A program made the position numbers and the translations under genes. Below, in pieces: positions 1-7,350 of a stretch of DNA of 12,150 nucleotides (its first letter is position 1; the number at the start of each line of letters is the position of its first letter). The notes beneath the pieces are model-generated. The model worked only from the letters and a program-made list of their open reading frames with translations. It was not told where the DNA came from and ran no database searches. This DNA is from Candidatus Heimdallarchaeota archaeon (GTDB lineage: Archaea > Asgardarchaeota > Heimdallarchaeia > Hodarchaeales > S146-22), in assembly GCA_015520535.1 (NCBI GenBank), contig WAPZ01000809.1, positions 1 through 12,150 on the forward strand, given 5' to 3'.

Positions 1-64
1 ATTTATATTTGTCATCGTCGCACCATGAAAATATACTTATTTCAATATTTGGCACATGCTTTCC

Positions 65-117
65 GTAATATTTTTATTTTCATGCTTTTTAAAGGTTTGG
101 TGTAAAAGGATGTGATC
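65..117 (+). promoter_or_regulatory. putative promoter and ribosome binding site of the first operon
   Basis: The stretch before the first gene contains AT-rich TATA-like sequence (about 67-80) and a second candidate, CTTTTTAAAG, at 85-94. The second would put a start of transcription almost on top of the ribosome binding site, so the first is the better fit to a leader of about 25 bases. GGATGTGATC at 108-117 differs from the archaeal anti-16S consensus GGAGGTGATC at one base and sits 5 nt before the ATG at 123, which fixes the start. The promoter assignment is an inference from base composition and spacing only. Confidence 0.45.
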
Positions 118-122
118 AAAAA

Positions 123-968
123 ATGAGCACTAAACGCCCATGGTTTTACGGAAGAAAATTTATCATTACGGGAGGCACAACCGGGATTGGCTTTGAAATT
201 ACGAAAAGATTCCTTGAAGCTGGAGCCAAGGCTTTAATTATTAGCCATTCAAAAGAAGAGTTAGAAGATGCAAAGGACAAACTTCATAATTTTGACGATA
301 AACTAGAAACATTTCAATGTGACGTGTCTAAATATGAGGATGTGGAAAAATTTGCCAAATATGTCGAGGCACAAAAGGACAAGGACTTTTTGTATGGTGG
401 ACTCATTGAATGTGTTGGTATAACCAATTTCGGTCCGTTTTTTGAAAGCCAATTAAAAGATCTCATTTATATTATTCGCGTGAATATTGAAGGAACAGTG
501 ACAGTCACACACCAAATCCTTCCCAAAGTCTTAGAAAAGAATGGGAAGGAAATGACATATTTGACATTTATTTCTAGCGTCGCAGCACTTGCAGAATTTC
601 CATATTTCGGATTATACTCCGCCACAAAAGTGGCAATGGAACATTTTTTCAATAGTTTATCAAAGGAATTACCAAAAACGGTAAAATTATTAATGATACG
701 ACCGGGTGCTGTAAAAACACGGTTTTATGAGCGCGCTAAAAACGCACCGGGTCATGATATGAGAATTCTTGCTGAAAAGACAAAAAGCTATTTTACCACA
801 CCTGATAAAGTGGCGAAAACTTTTGTCAATGCCATTATAAAAAAGAAAACTGGCATTATTTACCCGTCTTTCAGCACAAAACTTCAAGCAAGCTTACTTA
901 CAAATAGATTAATTGGACCTTTTTTGAAAAAGAGTTATTTTAAACAAATAATGACCTACAATAAATGA
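123..968 (+). CDS. short-chain dehydrogenase/reductase (3-ketodihydrosphingosine reductase-like)
   Basis: A 281-residue NAD(P)-dependent oxidoreductase of the classical SDR family, expected to reduce a carbonyl or oxidise an alcohol. The nucleotide-binding motif TGGTTGIG is at residues 16-23. The active-site set is complete: N121, S151/S152, Y165 and K169 in YSATK. The usual NNAG motif after strand 4 is altered to ECVG (96-99). The order of motifs and the C-terminal tail after residue 240, rich in hydrophobic and basic residues, recall the KDSR/17-beta-HSD12-type SDRs that act on lipids, but the substrate cannot be read from sequence. There is no signal peptide. It is the first gene of a four-gene cluster, 15 bp ahead of a membrane receptor, so a membrane-lipid substrate is a reasonable guess. 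SDR membership is sure; the subfamily is tentative. Confidence 0.9.
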   Translation: MSTKRPWFYGRKFIITGGTTGIGFEITKRFLEAGAKALIISHSKEELEDAKDKLHNFDDKLETFQCDVSKYEDVEKFAKYVEAQKDKDFLYGGLIECVGITNFGPFFESQLKDLIYIIRVNIEGTVTVTHQILPKVLEKNGKEMTYLTFISSVAALAEFPYFGLYSATKVAMEHFFNSLSKELPKTVKLLMIRPGAVKTRFYERAKNAPGHDMRILAEKTKSYFTTPDKVAKTFVNAIIKKKTGIIYPSFSTKLQASLLTNRLIGPFLKKSYFKQIMTYNK

Positions 969-983
969 GAATTGGGTGAAAAC

Positions 984-2519
984 ATGTCATCTTCCCACAA
1001 CTCCAGCCTTCAAAAGAAAAAAGAGATATTAAAACGCGTGCGCTTTATTATTTTTAGTGGATTTTTGGTTGCAACATTTATCGAATATTTTTTTCCATTT
1101 GCAATTCCTTTAACCATCGAAATAGTCCCCACTGAAATTTTTTTAAAAGTCTACAGCGGAGTCGGCATTTTCCCAACCGTTATGTTTGCGATTATGATCT
1201 TTATTCTTTTTCGAATGTCTAGCAGCTTAGCAAATCAATTATACCCAACACTAAATGTAGAAGCCTTCTTAAAAGAAACACGGCGAGTAACATTTTTTTA
1301 TATTGGTTTCCGCAGTTTGATATATATCGTGACTATGATTGCTTTTCTCGCCACAAACTACCTAGTTTTGATTCCTCAAGGAATAACTGATTTTATGGAC
1401 CCCAAAAAGATTTTTTATGTATTTATTTCTGGACTTGGTCCGTTATGTGTCACTCTAAGCTTCATTAAAATTTGGTATGACTATCATCTAGGTAAACTTC
1501 TTGGCGAAAAACTCAATGATAAAGATTTTGATTTCTTAGAAGACATAAAAACAATACGGAGTTTTCATATTACCACCAATATAACAATCCCGATTTTAGG
1601 CGTTACCATAGGAATATTTTTAATTTCTATATCTCTTGTCTGGCTAGAGACCAACACGATACCAATCGTTACAGTGACTTGGGCGTCCATTTTCGCTCTT
1701 TTTCTTGTTTTTATTCTTGGATTACAACATTTTACCTTCTTTTATCCCTTAACACAGTTACATAACCAATTCAAAAGCTTGGTGTCCGGAAGGGTCGATT
1801 GGACAAAACGCGTCCCGATTGAAGATATTCACGAGCTTGGAGACATAATCCGCATGTATAACATCTTAATTGGAAGAATACGAAAAAGCATCGGCATCAT
1901 TATTGAAACTGCAGTTTCGATAGAAAAACAAGCCCATTTGTTAGTCACTGCCTTTAATGAAGCGGCAAAAAGAATAGAAAAAATACAAGAAAATGCAATC
2001 TCTGTCAATCAAAACACCGTGGCTCAACGTTCAGCCGTCCAAATCAGTTTGAACGCGTTTGATAAAATGCGTGAAAACGTGGATAATTCCATTAAAAAAT
2101 TTGAAGAACTCAATGAATTCATGAAAACTGCCTTTGAAACATTAGAAGTGATTTCTTTTAATGCTCGGTTAGAAGCTGTCCGTGCGAATGAACCCGGCTT
2201 CCTTGTACTTGCAGAAAAAGTAACCGACTTTTCAAAAGAGCTAGAACGCACCAATAAAGAAATACTAGAATTGTTGACATCGTTAAAAGAGCAGCTTTCT
2301 CACCATATAGGTCAAACACAACAAGAAGCGAATAAAATTTTGACAACAGCAGAAGAACAAGAAACGATTTCGAAAGAAGTAGAAACTAAATCCACTGAAC
2401 TATTAAATGCTCTCCAAAACTTCGTTAAATATGCCGATCAATTAAAAAATAACCAAAAGAAATTAAAAAAGGCAATTGATGTGTTAGCCACTTATCCAAC
2501 TACAAATAAAACCGTTTAG
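984..2519 (+). CDS. six-helix membrane receptor with HAMP and divergent methyl-accepting signalling domain
   Basis: A 511-residue membrane protein. I chose the ATG at 984 over the in-frame TTG at 972 because GGGTGA (974-979) is a ribosome binding site 4 nt before it. About six hydrophobic helices fill residues 20-250, with no large extracellular sensor domain between them. A HAMP domain follows (about 255-300, starting with a proline and including the DIHELG-to-YN segment). The rest is a long coiled coil. At its centre lies a recognisable hairpin tip: N393, E397, R400 and E403 correspond to Tsr N381, E385, R388 and E391, the residues that contact CheA/CheW and other receptors in bacteria. After the tip, EPGF replaces the usual E-x-G-R-G-F, a two-residue deletion. 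Canonical glutamine/glutamate methylation sites are not evident. The likely role is transmembrane signalling, with signal perceived in the membrane. No CheA, CheW, CheR or CheB gene is in the window, so coupling to chemotaxis is unproven. Confidence 0.8.
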   Translation: MSSSHNSSLQKKKEILKRVRFIIFSGFLVATFIEYFFPFAIPLTIEIVPTEIFLKVYSGVGIFPTVMFAIMIFILFRMSSSLANQLYPTLNVEAFLKETRRVTFFYIGFRSLIYIVTMIAFLATNYLVLIPQGITDFMDPKKIFYVFISGLGPLCVTLSFIKIWYDYHLGKLLGEKLNDKDFDFLEDIKTIRSFHITTNITIPILGVTIGIFLISISLVWLETNTIPIVTVTWASIFALFLVFILGLQHFTFFYPLTQLHNQFKSLVSGRVDWTKRVPIEDIHELGDIIRMYNILIGRIRKSIGIIIETAVSIEKQAHLLVTAFNEAAKRIEKIQENAISVNQNTVAQRSAVQISLNAFDKMRENVDNSIKKFEELNEFMKTAFETLEVISFNARLEAVRANEPGFLVLAEKVTDFSKELERTNKEILELLTSLKEQLSHHIGQTQQEANKILTTAEEQETISKEVETKSTELLNALQNFVKYADQLKNNQKKLKKAIDVLATYPTTNKTV

Positions 2520-2555
2520 AAAGAAAAGTTTATTTTAGGTTAATAGGTGAAAAAA

Positions 2556-3068
2556 ATGCAAGGACATTCAAATTTTCGATTGAAATCGGGTTTAACCGAA
2601 TGGTTCGTCCTTTTAACGTTGTCTAGAATAGATATAATGACCAAAAGAAAAGGCAGTAAGTTTTTCTTTGCAATCTTTGTCATTTCTACCCTTTTTTTGC
2701 TTACGATGCTTGATTATACGACTTTACTCGGTATTACCATCCAAAACATCACGTTTCCTTTAGTCAGCCAACCGCCCGTCATCCAACTTGCAATCCTGTT
2801 TGTCTCATTACTTTCCCTAATCTTGAGTTTTATTTTAAGAACTACTATAATCACCATCGAAGATTCAAAAATCATTAAAAAAGTTTATGTTGGCGGAATA
2901 AAACTATATGAACGCCAAAAAGAATTAAACTTCGAGAAATTACTTGTCATGGACAACTTACTGAGTGCAAGAGGATCACATGCCGAAGATACACCAATCA
3001 CAATGCTACCAGAATACATCGCAACACGACTGGCAAGCCGACTTAAAACTTATAAACTCATAAAATAG
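2556..3068 (+). CDS. two-helix membrane protein with cytosolic C-terminal domain
   Basis: A protein of 170 residues that I do not recognise. The start is the ATG at 2556, with AGGTGA at 2545-2550 5 nt upstream; an in-frame GTG at 2547 lies inside that site and is unlikely to be used. Two strong membrane helices lie at about residues 32-55 and 72-94. Between them is a short loop rich in hydrophobic and polar residues (LGITIQNITFPLVSQPP). The remaining 75 residues are hydrophilic, opening with alternating hydrophobic residues (TTIITIED, KVYVGGIKLYE) that suggest beta strands, then a short helix near the end. This layout, two helices followed by a strand-rich domain, resembles membrane-attached bacterial PH-like proteins, but that is only a structural guess. 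It follows the receptor gene by 36 bp and precedes another membrane gene by 38 bp, so it is probably in the same operon. Confidence 0.7.
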   Translation: MQGHSNFRLKSGLTEWFVLLTLSRIDIMTKRKGSKFFFAIFVISTLFLLTMLDYTTLLGITIQNITFPLVSQPPVIQLAILFVSLLSLILSFILRTTIITIEDSKIIKKVYVGGIKLYERQKELNFEKLLVMDNLLSARGSHAEDTPITMLPEYIATRLASRLKTYKLIK

Positions 3069-3106
3069 ATTGTTCTTTCAAAAAATTAAAAAAAGGAATG
3101 AATAAA

Positions 3107-3724
3107 ATGACATTTTTAGAAGTGTTTTACACTTTTGATTGGATTTTAATGTTTTTACTGGGGCTTATTTGTCTTTTATGGGGAATTGATCGTTTATTTG
3201 CGAGGATTCCCGTAATTGGCACTGGCCCAACTAGTGATATCGAATCCACTATCATCCGAGCATTAGGAATAATTGGTGGCATTGTAGGGTTTTTAACACC
3301 AATATTGATTGCGATCGAAAATTTCGCCTTTGATAATGCTAATATCAACATTTCTTGGTTTTCAACATTTCTTTTCGTGCTTGGCGCGTTGATATTAATT
3401 GCACGTCCACTTAAAGAAATACCCATTGCGGCATTTATCGCTTTATTCGTGGGCGTCATTCTCGTTGCGCTAGTTATATTTTTAGCGGGAACTGACATTG
3501 TGATTTTTTCAATCCATATTCCATTATGGGTCATTTTAACCGTGATTGCGCTTCTTGACTTGATTGTACTTATACTCGCCTATCGTACGGAAAAAGCCAT
3601 GGATTATTTCTTAGGATTCATTAGTTGGTCGCCATTTCTTATTATAATTGGAGTGCTTCTCACCATCCAAGCCGTATTTATGGTTATCTATCCTCATAGT
3701 GGGCTTAGTACTTTTGTAAGCTAA
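3107..3724 (+). CDS. six-helix integral membrane protein of unknown function
   Basis: A very hydrophobic protein of about 205 residues with no recognised family. An ATG at 3098 also opens this frame, but GGAATGA at 3095-3101 would serve as ribosome binding site for the ATG at 3107, in line with the spacing of the neighbouring genes, so I prefer 3107. Six membrane helices can be drawn at about residues 8-30, 48-73, 80-98, 103-127, 134-160 and 168-196. Loops are short, and there is no conserved charged or metal-binding motif in the helices that would point to a transporter or enzyme. The gene is the last of the four-gene cluster, ahead of a T-rich tract. Its role is unknown; being encoded with a membrane receptor and a two-helix protein suggests they act together at the membrane, but nothing in the sequence proves it. 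Confidence 0.75.
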   Translation: MTFLEVFYTFDWILMFLLGLICLLWGIDRLFARIPVIGTGPTSDIESTIIRALGIIGGIVGFLTPILIAIENFAFDNANINISWFSTFLFVLGALILIARPLKEIPIAAFIALFVGVILVALVIFLAGTDIVIFSIHIPLWVILTVIALLDLIVLILAYRTEKAMDYFLGFISWSPFLIIIGVLLTIQAVFMVIYPHSGLSTFVS

Positions 3725-3741
3725 GAAACATGCCTACTATA

Positions 3742-3766
3742 TTTCTTATTTTTTATTGTCATTTTT
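3742..3766 (+). terminator. T-rich terminator after the four-gene cluster
   Basis: Runs of T (TTTCTTATTTTTTATTG and ATTTTT) begin 18 bp after the last gene of the cluster. Archaeal RNA polymerase commonly stops in such U-rich tracts without a hairpin. The tract lies between two convergent genes and just reaches the stop codon of the peptidase on the other strand. Confidence 0.55.
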
Positions 3767-4802
3767 AACACTGTTTATTTAAGTGAATTAAGTTGTTTTG
3801 GGAAGACAATTTTTGTGCTAGCTGTGGGAGTGCTTTAATTAACCACTTCGTCTGTGCTGCCATAAAAGAATAATCAAGAGTTTCTGGCGTGTCTGTCGGT
3901 TTATGATAATGCGGATTTCGATATTCGAACGTATCCGTCAACATCACAGCGGGCAGTCCAATATCCCAAAATCGAGCGTGATCGCTTCTTCTGGCAAATT
4001 TGGTGTCTTTTGGGTTTGCTTCAAATGGAAGGAGTTTTAAATATTGAAGAAAATAACTAGTTAATTCTCTAACCAACCATTCATATTTAGATAAATATAC
4101 TATTGCGAGAAAATCGCCTACAGATGGTATTTTACGGTAATTGGGAATTTGTTGCTGAGAACGTTCTTTTACATCAGTAAAGCCAACAGATTCTAAATTA
4201 ATAACGGCTTTTAGATTGCGATATGCTGAGAATCGTTCCTCAATCCAGTATTTACTTCCGTCTAAGGAAAGCTTCCCTTGAAGATCTTTATTTTTGTCTA
4301 TATATTCATCTCTACATTTTTCCAGAAATTTTTTGCGTTTTGGATCTTTTTCATGTTCAATATCATAGTTGTAAAGAAATAGAAGTGCTAAAAATCGGAG
4401 CATTTCGAAACTAAGTTCTTCAGCATCAAAAAAAATGAAAGCAATTCCATCAGCATGATTATTGTTTACAAGATTCCGAGCAACTTCTAGAAGAACTGCC
4501 AGCGCTGATGCATTATCATCAGCGCCCGGCGTGTTTATAAATGAATCATGATGCGCTGTACAAGCCAAAAATATATCAGTTACTTCATTTGACTGCGGAA
4601 TGCATTCTACATTGATAGCATTTTTATCAATCATCCCAAACGCATGTCGATATGTTTTATAACCGAAAGTCTGCATTTCAGACTCAAGATACGCCAATAT
4701 TTCTTGAACATTTTTTTCATAAAACAAATGACAGCGTGTTTTAGCTAAATGCTGAATATGACGCTTTAAACGCTCTTTTATAGACAAACTACTATTTGTC
4801 AT
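3765..4802 (-). CDS. M28-family zinc metallopeptidase (aminopeptidase-like)
   Basis: A 345-residue peptidase of family M28, whose members use two zinc ions, mostly to remove N-terminal residues from peptides. All expected ligands are present: H84 (with D86, in AHHDS), D95 in GADDNAS, the catalytic/ligand pair E128-E129 in DAEE, E204 in NLESVG, and H300 in HYHKPTDT. The SDHARFWDIGLPA segment (273-285) is also typical. There is no signal peptide, so unlike many secreted M28 enzymes this one should act in the cytosol. A charged segment of about 50 residues (about 145-195) separates E129 from E204 and is probably a lid or oligomerisation insert. No ribosome binding site is seen just upstream, so the transcript may be leaderless or short-leadered; a TATA-like TTAATAAA lies about 45 bp upstream on this strand. 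The gene stands alone between + strand units. Confidence 0.93.
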   Translation of the reverse strand: MTNSSLSIKERLKRHIQHLAKTRCHLFYEKNVQEILAYLESEMQTFGYKTYRHAFGMIDKNAINVECIPQSNEVTDIFLACTAHHDSFINTPGADDNASALAVLLEVARNLVNNNHADGIAFIFFDAEELSFEMLRFLALLFLYNYDIEHEKDPKRKKFLEKCRDEYIDKNKDLQGKLSLDGSKYWIEERFSAYRNLKAVINLESVGFTDVKERSQQQIPNYRKIPSVGDFLAIVYLSKYEWLVRELTSYFLQYLKLLPFEANPKDTKFARRSDHARFWDIGLPAVMLTDTFEYRNPHYHKPTDTPETLDYSFMAAQTKWLIKALPQLAQKLSSQNNLIHLNKQC

Positions 4803-5078
4803 AAATATTCACGGCAAAAATCTTCATAAAAATGAAATTAAGGTTTATTAATTTGTCAATTGCTTAATACAGCCAAATTTTTCTGTGAAGTGGTGTTGAT
4901 GCGTGATTTTTAAAAAGTGCTCAAATTGTATTTATTTTCTGCATTTAAAAAGGCATGAATTTGCGACTCTTGTTGACTTTTTAAACACGAAAAAAATGTG
5001 TGATTGGGTGTAATTGGAACAACATCGATAAGGAATGGAGAACCAGTAGGAAAACAGAATTTTTTAAGGGTGGATTCA
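4803..5078. promoter_or_regulatory. divergent intergenic region with three TTTAAA-type boxes
   Basis: This 276-bp region separates the peptidase (-) from the nuclease gene (+). Three similar AT cores occur: TTTTTAAAAA (about 4907-4916), ATTTAAAAA (4943-4951) and CTTTTTAAAC (4977-4986). Any could act as a TATA box in either direction because the core is nearly palindromic. The last is best placed for the + strand unit, giving a leader of about 70 nt. GGGTGGA at about 5068-5074 is the ribosome binding site for the GTG start of the nuclease. I see no convincing small gene here; the frames opening at 5000 and 5004 lack support. Confidence 0.4.
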
Positions 5079-5819
5079 GTGAAGAGACTAAAACATATAC
5101 TCTATGTCGGACAGCGAGTGCAACCCGACGTTGTGGAAAAATTGGAACACCTTCTTGCGGAAATACAGATCAAAAAAAGGATACCCTTTGAAATAATTCA
5201 ATGGCACTTGTTAACAACGCAGGAACAACACAAAATTTTATCAGAGTTGCGAGAAAAAAAGCCGAAAACCATTAGAATCCGTTCTAGTGGTAGCGGTGCC
5301 TTACCAATAAGTAGAAGCGGGCGTTTTAATCAAACCATTCCTGTTCTTGTCATAAAAGCGGGAAATGACATTATTGATATTCGTCCGCATGCATCAGGCC
5401 CAAGAAACGTATATCGTAGCATTGAAGAATATTTGTTAAATCTTTTAGGCATGAAACCACAAAAGCAAGAAGTTGTGTCCGAACAAGAAATTTTAATGTT
5501 GATCAAAAAATACCCAGAACTTATAGAAAAAGGGTTGCGATACGAAGGTTCTGAAGTTGACGTGGGCGCCGGAAGAATCGATGCCGTTTTCCGTGACCGT
5601 AATGGAAATCCGTTGTTGATAGAAATTGAAATTGAAGTTACTGATAAGGCTATTGGGCAAGTGACAAAGTTCTTACCAGCATATAGCAGATTGTATAATG
5701 TTAAAGAAGAACAGATCCGTCTGGGATTAGTGTGTTTTTACATACCGGATGGTTTAATCGACGCGTGTCGTTCCAAAAATATTGAAGTATATCGTATCAC
5801 CGCAGAAAAACTCACATGA
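5079..5819 (+). CDS. DUF91/NucS-like nuclease-fold protein with ExE in place of ExK
   Basis: A protein of 246 residues if translation starts at the GTG at 5079, chosen because GGGTGGA lies 4 nt before it; the frame extends upstream to a TTG at 5004, but those 25 residues look non-conserved. The C-terminal half (about 135-240) resembles the RecB/PD-(D/E)XK domain of NucS (DUF91), an archaeal/actinobacterial nuclease acting on branched or mismatched DNA: a PELIEKGLR helix, then GRID with the metal-binding aspartate D168, then a strand with E182. The lysine expected two residues after that glutamate is E184, so the motif reads D-x13-ExE rather than ExK. The N-terminal half, with an IRSSGSGALPISRSGRFNQ segment, does not obviously match the NucS DNA-binding domain. 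It is followed 30 bp later by a phosphomannomutase gene, probably co-transcribed. Possible roles: DNA repair, restriction-like defence, or a non-catalytic nucleic-acid binder. Confidence 0.78.
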   Translation: MKRLKHILYVGQRVQPDVVEKLEHLLAEIQIKKRIPFEIIQWHLLTTQEQHKILSELREKKPKTIRIRSSGSGALPISRSGRFNQTIPVLVIKAGNDIIDIRPHASGPRNVYRSIEEYLLNLLGMKPQKQEVVSEQEILMLIKKYPELIEKGLRYEGSEVDVGAGRIDAVFRDRNGNPLLIEIEIEVTDKAIGQVTKFLPAYSRLYNVKEEQIRLGLVCFYIPDGLIDACRSKNIEVYRITAEKLT

Positions 5820-5849
5820 AAGAAAAAGAAAAAATTGAAGGTGCAAAGA

Positions 5850-7292
5850 ATGAAAGAAGCAGAAATGAAAAAAGATCCCGATTATTATATGTTTCGCGCA
5901 TACGATATTCGTGGCATCTACGGAAAAGATATGACCGCCGAAAAAATGCTAAAGATTGGAATGGCGTTAGGTCTCTTTTTAAAGAAGCATAAAATGGACA
6001 CAAAAGGTGTCACCGTCGCCTATGACATTAGAACGTTTTCTGCATTGTTACATCATGCATTAATTGCCGGCTTGGCTTCGACCGGTATTAAAGTCTCTCA
6101 TATGACAAAGCCGTCACCGTTTGGGGTTGCGCTATTTAACGCGTGGAAAAATGAGCAAGATGCCGCAGTTTTTCTAACAGCTTCACATTTACCGCCAGAA
6201 TGGGCTGGTGTAAAGTTTTATTATGGTGATGGTGTAGGTTTTTCCAAAGAAGATCTTATGGAAATTAGAGACCTTTATTTTACATTAAAACAGAATGCTG
6301 CCAGTAAAGATTCATCAAAATTAGCAGAATGGCATCAATTATTCAATATTGCCCAAGTAGATATGACAGAGGAATATATTAAGTTTATGAAAGATAATTT
6401 CATTTTAGAACATCCACTAAAAGTCGTAATAGACTGTGGAAATGGGAGTATGTCGCTGATTGCAGAGCGTTTGTTTAAAGAGGTTGGTTATGAAATAATC
6501 CCACTTTATTGTGAGCCGGATCCCGTTTCACCGAACAGAGAAAGTGAACCATCACCCGAATCTTTGAAAACGCTCTCTGAATTAGTTCAAAAAGAACATG
6601 CAGATTTTGGAATTGGTTTTGATGGCGACGGAGATCGTGCGTTAATAGTCGATGACAAAGGGCGTGTACTTATGGCTGATATCTTAGGCACCTTATTAGC
6701 CCAGTATCTCCTAGAAAAAGGCCAGTTTAGTGAAAAACAACTGGTGTTAGCCAATGTGGAGTGTTCTCTGGTCATAGAAAAAATGTTAACTGGTAAAGTA
6801 GAAATTAAAAGAATTCCGGTGGGGCACACCTTCCTTACATTATATGCACGTAAATATCCAAACACTCTTATTGGAATAGAAGGCTCCGGACATATGGTCT
6901 TTCCCCAATTTTACTTATTTGATGATTCTGTATTAGTTCCACTGCTAACGGGAAAAATGATAGCTGAAAAGAAAACTTCGCTGTCAACATTAGTCGATTC
7001 CCTTCCCAAGTCATTCACACTGCGAGAAAACGTCGATTGTCCCGATGCGATCAAATTTCAAGTGTTAGAGAAGTTAAAGGAAGAACTATTAAAAGAATAC
7101 AAAAATGTTAACACGATCGATGGAATTCGCATTGATTTTGGACCCGAGAAAGGATGGATTCTTATCCGTGTCTCGAATACTTCACCCATGATCCGCTTAA
7201 TCTGCGAAAGCCTAGAAAAAGCGGAAGCAGAAAAGATGCTTCGCACATTTAAGGAATTATTGGTAAAAAAAATAGAAGAATTCCAAAAATAG
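5850..7292 (+). CDS. phosphomannomutase/phosphoglucomutase (alpha-D-phosphohexomutase family)
   Basis: A 480-residue enzyme, a normal family length, that moves the phosphate between C1 and C6 of mannose or glucose, supplying sugar 1-phosphates for nucleotide sugars, glycans and glycosylation. The ATG at 5850 has AAGGTG 6 nt upstream; an in-frame TTG at 5835 precedes that site. All four domains are visible: FRAYDIRGIYG (15-25); the phosphoserine loop TASHLPPEW with S112; the magnesium loop DGDGDR with D258, D260 and D262; the sugar loop EGSGH (344-348); and the phosphate-binding RVSNTSPMIR (440-449). The phosphoserine loop departs from the common TASHNPxxxNG at two places (L114, A119). Substrate preference between mannose, glucose and glucosamine phosphates cannot be decided from these loops. 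It is probably co-transcribed with the nuclease-like gene 30 bp upstream; a T-rich tract follows. Confidence 0.94.
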   Translation: MKEAEMKKDPDYYMFRAYDIRGIYGKDMTAEKMLKIGMALGLFLKKHKMDTKGVTVAYDIRTFSALLHHALIAGLASTGIKVSHMTKPSPFGVALFNAWKNEQDAAVFLTASHLPPEWAGVKFYYGDGVGFSKEDLMEIRDLYFTLKQNAASKDSSKLAEWHQLFNIAQVDMTEEYIKFMKDNFILEHPLKVVIDCGNGSMSLIAERLFKEVGYEIIPLYCEPDPVSPNRESEPSPESLKTLSELVQKEHADFGIGFDGDGDRALIVDDKGRVLMADILGTLLAQYLLEKGQFSEKQLVLANVECSLVIEKMLTGKVEIKRIPVGHTFLTLYARKYPNTLIGIEGSGHMVFPQFYLFDDSVLVPLLTGKMIAEKKTSLSTLVDSLPKSFTLRENVDCPDAIKFQVLEKLKEELLKEYKNVNTIDGIRIDFGPEKGWILIRVSNTSPMIRLICESLEKAEAEKMLRTFKELLVKKIEEFQK

Positions 7293-7327
7293 CATTATTT
7301 TAACTCTTTTACCAAAACTATATCCAT

Positions 7328-7350
7328 TATTTTTTTAAACTTTTCTTTTT
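7328..7350 (+). terminator. T-rich terminator after the phosphomannomutase
   Basis: Seven T (7330-7336) and then TTTTCTTTTT (7341-7350) begin about 36 bp after the stop codon. There is no clear hairpin, as usual for archaeal U-tract termination. The tract overlaps the 3' end of the convergent gene on the - strand. Confidence 0.55.

Noticed and set aside
972..983. TTG start at 972 for the receptor gene.
   Set aside because: GGGTGA overlaps this stretch and is ideally spaced for the ATG at 984; the same logic removes the GTG at 2547 and the TTG at 5835.
3127..3534. A 135-codon frame on the - strand opposite the six-helix membrane protein gene.
   Set aside because: It is a shadow of a hydrophobic gene on the + strand; it has no recognisable domain and no ribosome binding site.
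4905..4951. TTTTTAAAAA and ATTTAAAAA cores as a specific operator repeat.
   Set aside because: Such AT cores are expected by chance in this composition and are more simply TATA-like elements.
5004..5078. Upstream extension of the nuclease-like gene to a TTG at 5004, adding 25 residues.
   Set aside because: A good ribosome binding site precedes the GTG at 5079, and the extra residues look non-coding.
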